Shown one piece after another: positions 1 through 9,025 of a stretch of 64,000 nucleotides of DNA; within the stretch, counting starts at the first letter, position 1; each line of letters opens with the position of its first letter. The DNA is taken from the NCBI RefSeq assembly GCF_002157835.1, contig NZ_CP020809.1:930001-994000 (forward strand). Reading direction: 5' to 3'. Origin of the DNA: Mycobacterium dioxanotrophicus. Its GTDB lineage: Bacteria > Actinomycetota > Actinomycetes > Mycobacteriales > Mycobacteriaceae. The translations under genes were made by a program, and so were the position numbers. The notes below the pieces were generated by a model. It was given only the letters and a program-made list of their open reading frames with translations. It was not told the DNA's origin and ran no database searches.

Positions 1-1
1 C

Positions 2-1006
2 CCGATCTTCGAGCACATGGTGGTGATGGACCCGCCGCAGCACGAGCGGGCCCGCTCACTGCTCTCCAAGCTGCTGACCCCGCGGCGGCTCAAGGAGAAC
101 GAGGACTACATGTGGCAACTGGCCGACCACCAACTCGACGAGTTCATCGCCAACGGCCGTTGCGAGTTCCTCAGTGAATATGCCAAGCCCTTCGCGACTT
201 TGGCCATCACCGACCTGCTCGGCGTCCCGGAGGAAGACCGTGCCGAGTTCCGGCTCGCGCTGGGTGCGGGCAAACAGCCCGGCAGCCGCGTCGGCGCACT
301 CGACGGAGAGCCCGTGGGGCTCAACCCCTTGCAGTACCTCGACGACAAGTTCAGCGGCTACATCGCCGAACGGCGACGAGGGCCGCGCGCAGATGTGCTG
401 GGCGGCATGGCATGTGCGACGTATCCGGATGGATCGGTCCCGGAGTTGCTCGAGGTCGTGCGCCCGGCGACGTTCCTCTTCGCGGCGGGCCAGGAGACCG
501 TGACCAAACTGCTCAGCGCCGCGGTGCAGACCTTGGGCGACCATCCCGAGTTCCAGCAGCGGCTGCGCGCCAACCCCGCCGAGATCCCGGCGTTCATCGA
601 GGAGGCCCTGCGCATCCAGAGTCCCACCAAGATCGACTTCCGACTGGCCCGCAAGACCACCACGCTCGGCGGGGTTGCGATCAAGGCCGGCACGGTGCTG
701 ATGCTGTGCCTCGGTGCGGCGAACCGAGACCCGCGGAAATTCCCCGACCCCGATCAGTTCCGCATCGACCGGCCGAATGTCCGCGAGCACATCGCCTTCG
801 GGCGGGGCATCCATACCTGCGCCGGCGCGCCACTGGCCCGGGTGGAGGGTCAGATCACCGTCCACCGTCTGCTGGATCGGATGCGCGACATCACGATCAG
901 TGAAGCCGCGCACGGCCCGGCCGGCAACCGGAACTACCGCTACGAACCGACGTTCCTGCTGCGCGGCCTCACCGAACTACATATCGAGTTCACAACGACA
1001 GAGTGA
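2..1006 (+). CDS. cytochrome P450, 5'-truncated by the window edge
   Basis: Haem-thiolate monooxygenase; substrate unknown. The open frame runs in from before base 1, so the visible 334 codons lack the N-terminal part of a roughly 400-residue bacterial P450. The haem loop FGRGIHTC places the cysteine ligand at codon 818-820, the I-helix reads AGQET near base 482-496 (usual AGxxT), and the K-helix ExxR is at 601-612 (EALR). Its 3' end overlaps the end of the convergent FAD oxidoreductase gene by 17 bases. The internal ATG at 17 is not the real start because the frame and P450-like residues (IFEHM) continue upstream. CYP subfamily not assignable by eye. Confidence 0.92.
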   Translation, partial: PIFEHMVVMDPPQHERARSLLSKLLTPRRLKENEDYMWQLADHQLDEFIANGRCEFLSEYAKPFATLAITDLLGVPEEDRAEFRLALGAGKQPGSRVGALDGEPVGLNPLQYLDDKFSGYIAERRRGPRADVLGGMACATYPDGSVPELLEVVRPATFLFAAGQETVTKLLSAAVQTLGDHPEFQQRLRANPAEIPAFIEEALRIQSPTKIDFRLARKTTTLGGVAIKAGTVLMLCLGAANRDPRKFPDPDQFRIDRPNVREHIAFGRGIHTCAGAPLARVEGQITVHRLLDRMRDITISEAAHGPAGNRNYRYEPTFLLRGLTELHIEFTTTE

Positions 1007-2225
1007 CCGTGCCGCCGTGCGGATCGGCGGCCCGCAGAATGCTCGACGGCACCCGGAACACGCGCCCCGGCGACGCCGGCCACGGCAGCGTCTTCCGGCC
1101 GATCACCCGGCCGTCCTGGCGGGCAACGACTTTGGGGACGCGGACCAGCGCGTCGGTCCACAGCAGCAGCCGGCCACGCGCCGGTGCCGGGTCCCCGGGG
1201 CGCAGCAGGGTCGGGGCCACCCACCGCAGCGGTGCATCGGCCTGGATGCGGATGCCGTCCTGCGCCGGCCGGTGACCGCCCAGATAGCGGCGCACCTGAG
1301 CGGCCACGTGGCGCCCGTCGAGGGCGGCGATGTCGGCGGTGTCGACCGGGTGCAGCAGGTTGCCGATCGCGAAGACACCGTCGCGGCTGGTGCGCAGGGC
1401 GGTGTCGACGACGGGTCCGAGCGTGCCCGGGTCGATGTCCAGGCCACCGGACCGGGCGAGCTCGTGATCGGGGATCCAGTCTCCGGTGAAAACCACGGTG
1501 TCGCAATCGATCACCCGGCGTTCTCCGGTGTCGAGGTTCTCGATCTCGACGCCTTCGACCACGGGTTTGCCGATGATGTGGGTGACCCGGGTGCGGGTGG
1601 CGATGTCGACACCGAGCAGGGGAGTCCGGCCTGCGAGGTTGAACACCGCGTACGACTCGGGCGTGCGGTACTCGGTGGTCATCAGCGCGGTCTGGCATCC
1701 GGCGTGCTTGAGGGTGAGCACTGCGGAGTAGCTGACCAGTTCGGCACCGACCACCACGGCGCGGCGACCGACCGTGCCGTGCTTGAGGTGTACGACGTTC
1801 TGCAGATGGCCGGTGGTGTACACGCCGGCAGGCCGGTCGCCCGGGATCATCCGCGCCGGCCGCGGGCGTTCCCGGGCTCCGGTGGCCAGGATGACCGCTC
1901 CCGCATCCAGACGTTCCCGGCCGGACGGGGACGTGAGGTCCAGCGAACGGTCACCGGCCCAACCGGTGACCATGGTGTTGGTCCGGATGGCGGCTCCCGC
2001 AGCCGCGGCGTTGGCCACCAGTCGACGCGCGTAGGCCGGCCCGCTGATGAACGTCTTCATATCGCGCATGCCGTAGCCGGGATGATCGCTGTGCCGCGGT
2101 ATCCCGCCTGCGGCCGATTCCCGTTCCAAAACAACGACATTGAGTGTTGAATCGCTCGCAAGGGCGGCGGCCGCCGTCAGTCCGGCGGGACCCCCGCCGA
2201 TGATCGCGACGTCGGTGCTGCTCAT
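990..2225 (-). CDS. FAD-dependent oxidoreductase (Pyr_redox type, GlpB/HcnA-like partner)
   Basis: 411-residue flavoprotein. The N-terminal FAD dinucleotide fold is intact (IIGGGPAG, residues 7-14) and an ATGxR-like loop (ATGARERPRP) follows. The second dinucleotide motif, where NAD(P)H would bind, is degraded to VVVGAELVSYS and lacks GxGxxG. I infer that it accepts electrons from a partner flavoprotein, as in HcnB/opine-dehydrogenase-type complexes, and does not use NAD(P)H. The ATG overlaps the TGA of the upstream GlpA-like gene (ATGA), so the two are translationally coupled and probably form one complex. It is the last gene of the DeoR-led unit. Exact electron acceptor unknown. Confidence 0.85.
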   Translation of the reverse strand: MSSTDVAIIGGGPAGLTAAAALASDSTLNVVVLERESAAGGIPRHSDHPGYGMRDMKTFISGPAYARRLVANAAAAGAAIRTNTMVTGWAGDRSLDLTSPSGRERLDAGAVILATGARERPRPARMIPGDRPAGVYTTGHLQNVVHLKHGTVGRRAVVVGAELVSYSAVLTLKHAGCQTALMTTEYRTPESYAVFNLAGRTPLLGVDIATRTRVTHIIGKPVVEGVEIENLDTGERRVIDCDTVVFTGDWIPDHELARSGGLDIDPGTLGPVVDTALRTSRDGVFAIGNLLHPVDTADIAALDGRHVAAQVRRYLGGHRPAQDGIRIQADAPLRWVAPTLLRPGDPAPARGRLLLWTDALVRVPKVVARQDGRVIGRKTLPWPASPGRVFRVPSSILRAADPHGGTVTLSL

Positions 2226-3607
2226 GAGTTCTGCTCCAATTGCTGCTCGAAAATGGTCTTCACTTCGGCGCCGCAGAAGAACGCCTGGCAGCGTCCGTTC
2301 ATGGCGCGCGTGCGGCGGCGTAGACCGTCCAGGCCTGCGGGCGGCACGACCGCGTGGCAGGCGTCGCGCAGCTCGCCCTCGGTGACGCGTTCGCAGAAGC
2401 ACACGATCCGGCCGTACGCCGGGTCGGCCGCGATTCTCTCGGTCTGCTGATAGGGCCGGGGAAAGGCCTCGCCGAGGTTGGGCATCTCCGGCGGATCCGG
2501 CAGGGTGTTCCGCGCCGTCAGCTCGAGCCCGGCCGAGATCAGTTGGTCGCGAACATGTTCGGCGATGGCCATGCCCGCGGTCAGGCCGGTGGAGCGGATG
2601 CCGCCGACCAGCAGGTAGTGCTGTTGCGGGTCGGTCTCGATGAGGTAGTCGCCGTGGTCGATGGCCGCGCGCAGCCCGGCGTAGGTGGCGGTGACCTCCT
2701 CGTCGAGCAGCCGCGGCATCAGGGCACGGCCCTTCTCGAGCAGGAATTCGAAACCGCGCTCGGAGGTTCCGGTCGCGGTCCGGTCCTGCAGGTCCTCTGA
2801 GGTGGGCCCGAGCATGACGTTGCCGTAGATGGTGGGGCTGACCAGCACGCCCTTGCCGCGGGCGGTGGGGACCGGCAGCACGATCTTGTCGACCAGCGGG
2901 CGGGCCAGCTTGTCGTAGACGATCAATTCGCCGCGGCGCGGCGTGACGGTGAAACGCGTGTGGCCGAACAGGCCGTCGATCACGTCGGCACCGAGCCCGG
3001 CGGCGTTGATCACCCAGCGGGCGCTGACCGGTCCTGCCGTGGTGTGCAGGGTCGTGCCGTCGGGCGTGACGTCGACCCGTTCCACGCGGTGGCCGCGCAG
3101 CAGCGCGGTGCCGCGGTTGACGGCGTCGGTGGCCAGCGCCAGGTTGACGGTCCATGTGCAGATGATGGATTCGTCGGGCACCGTCAGGCCGCCCAGCGCA
3201 CCCGGTCCCAGGTTGGGTACCGCCGCGTATACCGCTGCCGCGTCGACGATTTCGCACCGGTCATAGCCGTTGGCAACCGCCTTGTCCCGCAGGCCGGGGA
3301 GTGCGTCGAGCTGCTCGGAATCCCAGGCCACCAGGATGGCGCCGGTGTGCTCGACCGGGATGCCGGTGTGCTTGGCGTACTCGGAGAGCAGTTGGTAGCC
3401 GCGGCTGACCATCGCCGATTCGAGTGTGCCGGGTTTGGCGTCGAAGCCGGTGTGCAGGATCGCGGTGTTGGCCTTGCTGGTGCCGTCGCCCACGTCGTCG
3501 CGGGCTTCGAGCAGGGCGACTGATAGCCGGTATCCGGACAGCTCCCGCGCGATCGCGGCCCCGACGATGCCGCCGCCGATGACCACGATGTCGTAGTCGG
3601 TGTTCAT
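2222..3607 (-). CDS. GlpA-like FAD dehydrogenase with C-terminal BFD-type [2Fe-2S] domain
   Basis: 461 residues. An N-terminal DAO-type FAD domain (IGGGIVGAAIAREL near residue 7) resembles anaerobic glycerol-3-phosphate dehydrogenase subunit A and L-2-hydroxyglutarate oxidase. The C-terminal 70 residues are a BFD/Fer2 domain with CFCERVTEGE and GRCQAFFCG, supplying four cysteines for an iron-sulphur cluster. Expected role: oxidation of a phosphorylated polyol made by the neighbouring FGGY kinase, passing electrons to the second flavoprotein. The start at 3607 follows a tccccaggagact ribosome site and overlaps the kinase stop (ATGA). An ATG further upstream is possible but lies in kinase coding sequence. 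A GlpC or DUF1667 partner is absent here. Confidence 0.87.
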   Translation of the reverse strand: MNTDYDIVVIGGGIVGAAIARELSGYRLSVALLEARDDVGDGTSKANTAILHTGFDAKPGTLESAMVSRGYQLLSEYAKHTGIPVEHTGAILVAWDSEQLDALPGLRDKAVANGYDRCEIVDAAAVYAAVPNLGPGALGGLTVPDESIICTWTVNLALATDAVNRGTALLRGHRVERVDVTPDGTTLHTTAGPVSARWVINAAGLGADVIDGLFGHTRFTVTPRRGELIVYDKLARPLVDKIVLPVPTARGKGVLVSPTIYGNVMLGPTSEDLQDRTATGTSERGFEFLLEKGRALMPRLLDEEVTATYAGLRAAIDHGDYLIETDPQQHYLLVGGIRSTGLTAGMAIAEHVRDQLISAGLELTARNTLPDPPEMPNLGEAFPRPYQQTERIAADPAYGRIVCFCERVTEGELRDACHAVVPPAGLDGLRRRTRAMNGRCQAFFCGAEVKTIFEQQLEQNS

Positions 3608-5028
3608 GAAGTCTCCTGGGGATAGGTCGTGGCCGCCAATGCGCGCCACGCGGAACGGAATTCGTCGGCGCGGGCGGGTTGCCAGCTGGGCTCGTAGCTC
3701 GCAGAAGGGGTCCATTGCGATACGACGTCACGCACCGACCGACCGGGCTGCAGGCTCAGCGTCGCCAGCGCCGCGGCGCCCAGCGCGGTGGCATGGGCCG
3801 ACGGGTACACGTCCACGGGCACCTGCAGGATGTCGGCGACCGCCTGCATCAGCACCTTGGATTGGGTCAGTCCGCCATCGGCGCGCAGCCGGGTCAGACC
3901 GGTGGCGTCGGTGTCGATTGCCGAGGCGAGTTCGGCGACCTGTGCGGCGATGCCCTGCAGCACTGCGAGCACGATGTGGCCCCGGCCGGTGGACAGCGAC
4001 ATCCCCGAGATGGTGGCCGTGGCTTGGGATTTCCACCACGGCGCGGCCAGGCCGGCCAGCGCGGGCACACACAGCACGCCGCCGGCGTCGTCGGCGGCGA
4101 CCGAATCCATCTCTGCGGCACCGCTGATGACGCCCAGCGAGGACAACCATTTGACCGCCGATGCTGCGGTGTACACCTGCCCGTCGACGCAGAAGGTGTC
4201 CTTGCCGCCGGTGCGCCAGGCCACCGACGAGGTCAGCCCGGCCGTGGAGTGCACCGGGGTGTCGCCGGTGTTCGCGAGCAGGAAGGCGCCGGTTCCGAAG
4301 GTGCACTTGGCCATTCCCGGGTCGAGACAGCCTTCGGCGAGCAGGGCCGCCTGCTGGTCGACGACGATGCCGCCGACCGGGGTCTCGGCACCGAATGCCG
4401 TTGTGGTCCCGATCATCTCGTCGTTGCCCACGATGGCGGGCAGGCGTTCGCCGTCGAGGCCGAACAGTCCGAGCAGCTCGGTGCTCCAGTCCTGTGCACC
4501 GAGCTCGACGGCCAGCGACCGGCTGGCGGTGGTGGCGTCGGTGACGAAGGCGCCGGTGAGCTGATGCAGCAGCCAGGTGTCCGATGTGGTGACCACGCCG
4601 CCGGTCTCGACGTTGCGGCGCAGCCAGGCCATCTTCGGTGCCGAGAAGTAGGAGTCGAGCACCAAACCAGTACGGGCGGCGAACAATTCGCGGTGTTCGC
4701 CCAACGCCGCGCACAGGGGCTCGGCGCGGCGGTCCTGCCACACGATCGCCGCGGTGAGCGGGCGCCCGGTGTCGGGATCCCACGCCAGGACGGTTTCGCC
4801 CTGGTTGGCCAGCGACACCGCGTCGATGGGCCGGCCAGCCTGCTCGGTGGCGGCACGGCCGGCTGTCAGGACAGAGTCGAGGAGCTCGGCCGGGTCCTGC
4901 TCGACGCCGCCCCCGTCGAGGTAGCGCGGGTGCACCGCGACCTCGGCCAGTCCGACGACTCCATCGACCGGGTCGACGACGATCGCCTTGGTGCCCGACG
5001 TGCCTTGGTCGATCGCCAGGACGGTCAT
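3604..5028 (-). CDS. FGGY-family carbohydrate kinase (glycerol kinase-like)
   Basis: 474 residues; ATP-dependent kinase of a polyol or sugar alcohol in the cytoplasm. The N-terminal phosphate motif DQGTSGTKAIV and the C-terminal ADGGLTQSKVLMQ adenosine motif are intact, and a GlpK-like segment (DGQVYTAASAVKWL) is present. It is shorter than true GlpK (about 500) and departs from DQGTTSSRA, so the substrate may not be glycerol. The start overlaps the upstream permease stop by one base (TAATG) and its own stop overlaps the dehydrogenase start. Context (permease, kinase, FAD dehydrogenase) points to import, phosphorylation and oxidation of one compound. Confidence 0.87.
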   Translation of the reverse strand: MTVLAIDQGTSGTKAIVVDPVDGVVGLAEVAVHPRYLDGGGVEQDPAELLDSVLTAGRAATEQAGRPIDAVSLANQGETVLAWDPDTGRPLTAAIVWQDRRAEPLCAALGEHRELFAARTGLVLDSYFSAPKMAWLRRNVETGGVVTTSDTWLLHQLTGAFVTDATTASRSLAVELGAQDWSTELLGLFGLDGERLPAIVGNDEMIGTTTAFGAETPVGGIVVDQQAALLAEGCLDPGMAKCTFGTGAFLLANTGDTPVHSTAGLTSSVAWRTGGKDTFCVDGQVYTAASAVKWLSSLGVISGAAEMDSVAADDAGGVLCVPALAGLAAPWWKSQATATISGMSLSTGRGHIVLAVLQGIAAQVAELASAIDTDATGLTRLRADGGLTQSKVLMQAVADILQVPVDVYPSAHATALGAAALATLSLQPGRSVRDVVSQWTPSASYEPSWQPARADEFRSAWRALAATTYPQETS

Positions 5029-6515
5029 TACGCCGCGTCCTCGAATTCGGCGTCGATCGAGGACATCTCGGGCATCTTCAGACCGTGCCTGCCGCGGGTG
5101 ACCAGCAGGTAGCACAGGTAGACCGCGCCGAGCGCCACCATGACCACCGCATACAGCCAAGGATCCCGGAACGAGGCGTCACGGAAGAGGGAAAGCACGA
5201 AAACCAGCCACAGCACGGCGACCACCAGAACCGGCGTCTCCCAGCGACCGAGGGTGAAGCCCTTGCTCGGCGGCAGCTTGCGCCGGGTCGCGATGTACAG
5301 CGCCACCGTGATGGCGTAGATGATGGCGGGCAGCAGGGTGGCCGCCGAGAACAGCTTGAACAGGGCGTCGGTGCTCGTGGAGAACAGGCCGAGGATGACC
5401 GCCGAGATCACCGTCATCGTGACGGTGGCGTTGAGCGGTGTCTTGAACCGCGGCGAGATCTTGTGCAGCGCCTGCCAACCCGGGAACCGCTGATCCCGCG
5501 ACATCGCCCACACCAGCCGGACGCCGCTCATCAGGATGACCAGACCGCACGCGAAGATCGCGATGGCCACCAGTACCAGCAGCGCGGTGCCCACGAACGA
5601 TCCGAGGATGTCGCGGATGATGTCGGCGATGGGGGTGCCAGACTGGGCCAGTGCGGCCGGATCGTTCACTGCAGCGGTGACCACCAACAGGAACAGGAAG
5701 CCCAGTACGCCCGACGCCAGGACCGCCTGCCACATGGCCCGGGGCACGACGATTTCGGGTTTCTTGGTCTCCTCGGCGAGGTTGGCCGCGGACTCGAAGC
5801 CGACGATGGTGAACGCGCCGAGCAGGAAACCCAGCATCCACGGCCCGGCCGAGGTGGCGGTGCCGAAGCTCCAGTACCCGTCGGCCGGAATGGCGCCGCG
5901 GGAGAACAGGTTTCCGACCGAGAGCTTGTGGGCGATGACGCCGACGATGAACAGCAGCACCACGAGTGCCACCATGCCGATGAGCTCGGCGGTGACGGCG
6001 AAGTTGTTGACCCGCTCGGTCCACTTCGTCGACAGGCCGACCAGCAGCCCCTGCAGCACGAGGATTCCCGCGGTGATCAGGAATGCGGTCGCGGGTGTGC
6101 CGGTGAAATCGAACAGCGCGGGCACCACGGTGGCCGCCACGGTGTAGTCCACGGCCACCACGACAATGGCCAGGAACGTGAACGAGATCCAGCCGGTGAT
6201 CCAGCCCAGTACGGGGTTGGCCAGCCGGGACACCCACTGGTAGGCGTAGCCGGTGACGGGGATGCGCGCGGCCAGTGACCCGATCAGCAGCGCGACGGCC
6301 AGCTGGCCGACGATCACGATGGGCCAGGTCCAGATCCCCATCGGCCCGGAGCTGGTGAGAACACTGCCGTAGGTGGTGAAGATGCCGGTGGCGATCGACA
6401 CGAAGGCGAACGCCACGGCGAAGGATGCGAACCGTCCCGTCGACCGTTCGAGCGACTGCGTGTAACCGAATTCGGTGACCCGGCCATCGCCGGGTGATGT
6501 GGAAGAATCTGTCAT
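5028..6515 (-). CDS. APC-superfamily permease
   Basis: 495-residue integral membrane protein with about 12 hydrophobic helices, starting near residue 28, and a hydrophilic C-terminal tail. The layout and the helix-1 region (FASFAVAFAFVSIATGIF) are typical of amino acid/polyamine/organocation transporters of the GabP/choline-permease branch. It heads the kinase-dehydrogenase genes with a one-base overlap. An APC carrier instead of a GlpF channel suggests that the substrate carries an amine; this is inference. It is separated from the upstream DeoR gene by 84 bases containing a strong hairpin. Confidence 0.88.
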   Translation of the reverse strand: MTDSSTSPGDGRVTEFGYTQSLERSTGRFASFAVAFAFVSIATGIFTTYGSVLTSSGPMGIWTWPIVIVGQLAVALLIGSLAARIPVTGYAYQWVSRLANPVLGWITGWISFTFLAIVVVAVDYTVAATVVPALFDFTGTPATAFLITAGILVLQGLLVGLSTKWTERVNNFAVTAELIGMVALVVLLFIVGVIAHKLSVGNLFSRGAIPADGYWSFGTATSAGPWMLGFLLGAFTIVGFESAANLAEETKKPEIVVPRAMWQAVLASGVLGFLFLLVVTAAVNDPAALAQSGTPIADIIRDILGSFVGTALLVLVAIAIFACGLVILMSGVRLVWAMSRDQRFPGWQALHKISPRFKTPLNATVTMTVISAVILGLFSTSTDALFKLFSAATLLPAIIYAITVALYIATRRKLPPSKGFTLGRWETPVLVVAVLWLVFVLSLFRDASFRDPWLYAVVMVALGAVYLCYLLVTRGRHGLKMPEMSSIDAEFEDAA

Positions 6516-6566
6516 CGGATCGGGCTTTCTGACTGGAATTGACTGTTTCGGGGCAGGGTTCGGTCC

Positions 6567-6592
6567 GCGGGCGGCGCTGCAACGCCGCCCGC
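6567..6592 (-). terminator. GC-rich hairpin between the DeoR gene and the permease gene
   Basis: GCGGGCGGCG at 6567-6576 and CGCCGCCCGC at 6583-6592 form a perfect 10-bp stem with a 6-base loop, 8 bases after the DeoR stop codon in the direction of transcription. There is no T-run, as is usual for mycobacterial hairpins. It may partly terminate the regulator transcript, so that the permease gene has its own promoter or is expressed at a lower level. Confidence 0.55.
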
Positions 6593-6599
6593 ACCCGTT

Positions 6600-7376
6600 T
6601 CAGGCGCTGGGGCCTGCGGTGAGTACGACACCCCCCGTCTCCTCGATGGCTGCTGCAACAGCCGGTGCGGTGTTTTGATCGGTGATGAGGCCGTCGACGG
6701 CGGCGAGCTCGCACACCCGGTACGGCGCCACCTGCCCGAGCTTGGACGAGTCTGCGAGGATGTAGCTCGATGCGCTGTTGGCGATGATGGTCCGGCGGAC
6801 GTCGATTTCGTCGAGGTGGAAGTCGGTCAGCCCGGCCGTTGCGTCGACCCCTCCGGAGCCCAGCAGCGCGATGTCGGCATAGACATCGGCGAAGAACGCC
6901 TTGGTGTGGGCATTCGAGCAGGCCAGATCCCCTGCACGGACTCGACCGCCCGCCACCAGCACCTCGATCCCGGGCCGGTCGGCCAGTTCGACGGCGACCG
7001 GCAGTGACGGGGTGATCACGGTTCCGGTGAAGCCGCGGGGGATGGCCTGCGCGACGGCGACAGCCGTGGTGCCGATGTCGAGGACGATGGTCTGCCCGTT
7101 CTTGAGCAGCCCGACGGCAGTGTGCGCCAGTTGCGCTTTGGCCTCGTGCCGGATGATCGACCGCTCGGTGAACGACGGTTCGATTCCGCGTCGCTCGGTG
7201 ACGGCGGCGGCACCGCCGTGCACGCGGCGCACGGCCCCGCGTTCCTCCAGAAAAGCCAGGTCACGCCGGATGGTCTCGGCGGATACGCCCAGTCGGCGGA
7301 CCAGCTCGTCGGTGCTTACGGCCTGGGCGGTGCCCACCGCGTCGATGATCGCCTCGTGCCGCTCAACCGGAAGCAC
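6600..7376 (-). CDS. DeoR/GlpR-family transcriptional regulator
   Basis: 258 residues. The N-terminal winged helix-turn-helix (residues 5-57; VSTDELVRRLGVSAETIRRDL) is a DeoR signature. The C-terminal DeoRC domain (about 75-235) has the sugar-phosphate-isomerase-like fold that senses phosphorylated sugars or polyols. It probably represses the downstream permease-kinase-dehydrogenase unit until the kinase product accumulates. The start is GTG at 7376, chosen because the HTH begins within a few residues. A 66-base gap separates it from the CMD gene upstream on the same strand. Confidence 0.9.
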   Translation of the reverse strand: MLPVERHEAIIDAVGTAQAVSTDELVRRLGVSAETIRRDLAFLEERGAVRRVHGGAAAVTERRGIEPSFTERSIIRHEAKAQLAHTAVGLLKNGQTIVLDIGTTAVAVAQAIPRGFTGTVITPSLPVAVELADRPGIEVLVAGGRVRAGDLACSNAHTKAFFADVYADIALLGSGGVDATAGLTDFHLDEIDVRRTIIANSASSYILADSSKLGQVAPYRVCELAAVDGLITDQNTAPAVAAAIEETGGVVLTAGPSA

Positions 7377-7442
7377 GACCGACCACTTCTGTGGGTTTCT
7401 GACCGATCATGACGACAATTGTGGAGTGTTGTGTGGCTCACG

Positions 7443-8225
7443 TCAACCCTGTCGCCACTCGTCGAGCACCCGCTGCTTCTGCTCGCCGATCACCTGATTC
7501 AGATGCGACGCCTTGGGCCAGCCGTAATACGCCGCGAAGTGCAGCGCCACCTCGTCCATTTCATCGAACGACACATCGCGGCTCTTCAGTGCGGCGTAGA
7601 CGTGGCTCAGGATCGGCACCGGCGCGTCCTGGAAAGCCACGCACGCCACCGTGACCAGCCGTCGTTCCTTCATGCCGAGCCCGGGGCGCAACCACATCTC
7701 GCCGAAGACGAAGTTGAGGATGCCGGCGCCGGAATAGGGGTTGTCGCGGATCGGCGCGTACGGCATGCAGTTGATGTCCTTGAAGGACTGCTCCCCACCG
7801 GCAAGCCGCAGCTCCGGATCGCTCGCGGTCGGCAATGGCAGCAGCGGTTCGGGTGGCGGCGGCTGTTGACCCCGCTCGCGGTGGATGCGGTCCCACTGCT
7901 CGTCGACGGTGATGTTGAACCGCGACGCCTTGGGCCAGCCGCCGTACACCGCGAAATGCAGTACTGTTTCCCGCATTTCGGTGATGGTGAGGTCACCGCT
8001 GTTCAATGCCGCGTAGACGTGGTCGCGCAGCGGGCCTTCGGCATCCGCGGCGGCAACGCACGGCAGCGTGACGAATCGGCGGTCGCGACGGCTCAATGCG
8101 GGCCGCGGCCACACCTCGCCGAAGACGAAGTCGATCAATGCGGATGCGGCGGCGGTGCTGTCCGGCGGCGGCGCGAACGTCATCACCTCCGTGAACTCGC
8201 GGCGGCCGCGTTCGGTGCGGTTCAT
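7443..8225 (-). CDS. carboxymuconolactone decarboxylase-family protein with two tandem CMD domains
   Basis: 260 residues made of two similar halves, about 17-110 and 150-255. Each carries FVFGExWxRP, HVYAAL and HFAxYxGWPKAS, so the gene arose by internal duplication. No AhpD-type CxxC is present, so I do not call it a peroxidase. CMD proteins act in aromatic-acid and lactone metabolism, but the substrate here is unknown. The ATG overlaps the stop of the upstream SDR gene (ATGA), placing it last in a three-gene unit with two mycofactocin-type dehydrogenases. Confidence 0.85.
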   Translation of the reverse strand: MNRTERGRREFTEVMTFAPPPDSTAAASALIDFVFGEVWPRPALSRRDRRFVTLPCVAAADAEGPLRDHVYAALNSGDLTITEMRETVLHFAVYGGWPKASRFNITVDEQWDRIHRERGQQPPPPEPLLPLPTASDPELRLAGGEQSFKDINCMPYAPIRDNPYSGAGILNFVFGEMWLRPGLGMKERRLVTVACVAFQDAPVPILSHVYAALKSRDVSFDEMDEVALHFAAYYGWPKASHLNQVIGEQKQRVLDEWRQG

Positions 8226-9025
8226 CGGATGGTTACGCCCGCATCGACCTTGAATTCCAGGCCGGTGACGTACCGGGATTCGTCGGACACCAGGAACAGC
8301 ACGGCATTGCTGATGTCGACGGTCTCGGCCATCACGATCGGTAGGGCGTTGCCGAACAGCGGGGCCAGATCGGGCCGTTGCTCGATGAGCAGGCTGTGCA
8401 GGGAGTCGGGTCGCATCCCGGTCTCGACGCCGGTGGGGTGCACGGTGTTGACCCGGACATGGTGTGCCGCAAGCTCGTTGGCCAGCGCCCTGCTCATGCC
8501 GACGACGCCGTGCTTGGACGCGGTGTATGGGGTGTGCAGCGGTGTCCCTTTGATACCCGCGGCGGAACTGATGTTGACCAGGCTGCCGCCGCGCTCGACG
8601 AGGTGGGGCAGTGCCGCCGCGCACGTGTTCCATGTTCCGATCAGGTTGACGTCGACCACCGTTCGCCACTGCTCGGCCGTGGTGGTGTCCCAGGTCCCGG
8701 CGGTGAGCACCCCGGCGTTGGCGACCGCGGCGTCGAGCCCGCCGAGCTGGGCCACGCCGTCGTCGACTGCCGCCGCAAGTGCTGCGGCGTCCCGGACGTC
8801 CACCACCGCGGTGACGGCCTTGCCGCCCAATTCCGTTACCAGTCGCGCGGTTTCGTCGAGTTCCTCGGGCGTGGCGAGCGGGTATTCGACCTCGGGTAGC
8901 GATGCGCAGATGTCGACGAGGATCACGTCAGCACCCTCTTCGGCGAGGCGCACCGCGTGGCTGCGCCCCATACCGCGGGCTGCTCCGGTGATCAATACCC
9001 GCTTGCCTGCGACGCGTCCGCTCAT
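8222..9025 (-). CDS. mycofactocin-type SDR oxidoreductase (first of two)
   Basis: 267-residue short-chain dehydrogenase. TGAARGMG near residue 13 is the cofactor loop, NAGV near 108 is the structural motif, and the catalytic triad is in NISS and YTASKHG. The long insertion after the acidic residue (VDICASLPEVEYPLATPEEL) is the hallmark of the mycofactocin-coupled SDR family (TIGR03971), whose bound NAD is thought to be reoxidised by mycofactocin. No mft genes occur in the window. Its start overlaps the stop of a second SDR (ATGA), and its stop overlaps the CMD gene start. Substrate probably an alcohol, unknown. Confidence 0.88.
   Translation of the reverse strand: MSGRVAGKRVLITGAARGMGRSHAVRLAEEGADVILVDICASLPEVEYPLATPEELDETARLVTELGGKAVTAVVDVRDAAALAAAVDDGVAQLGGLDAAVANAGVLTAGTWDTTTAEQWRTVVDVNLIGTWNTCAAALPHLVERGGSLVNISSAAGIKGTPLHTPYTASKHGVVGMSRALANELAAHHVRVNTVHPTGVETGMRPDSLHSLLIEQRPDLAPLFGNALPIVMAETVDISNAVLFLVSDESRYVTGLEFKVDAGVTIR

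Noticed and set aside
3604..5028. True glycerol kinase glpK
   Set aside because: The signature is DQGTSGTKA, the protein is short, and there is no GlpF; an FGGY kinase of unknown substrate is the safer call.
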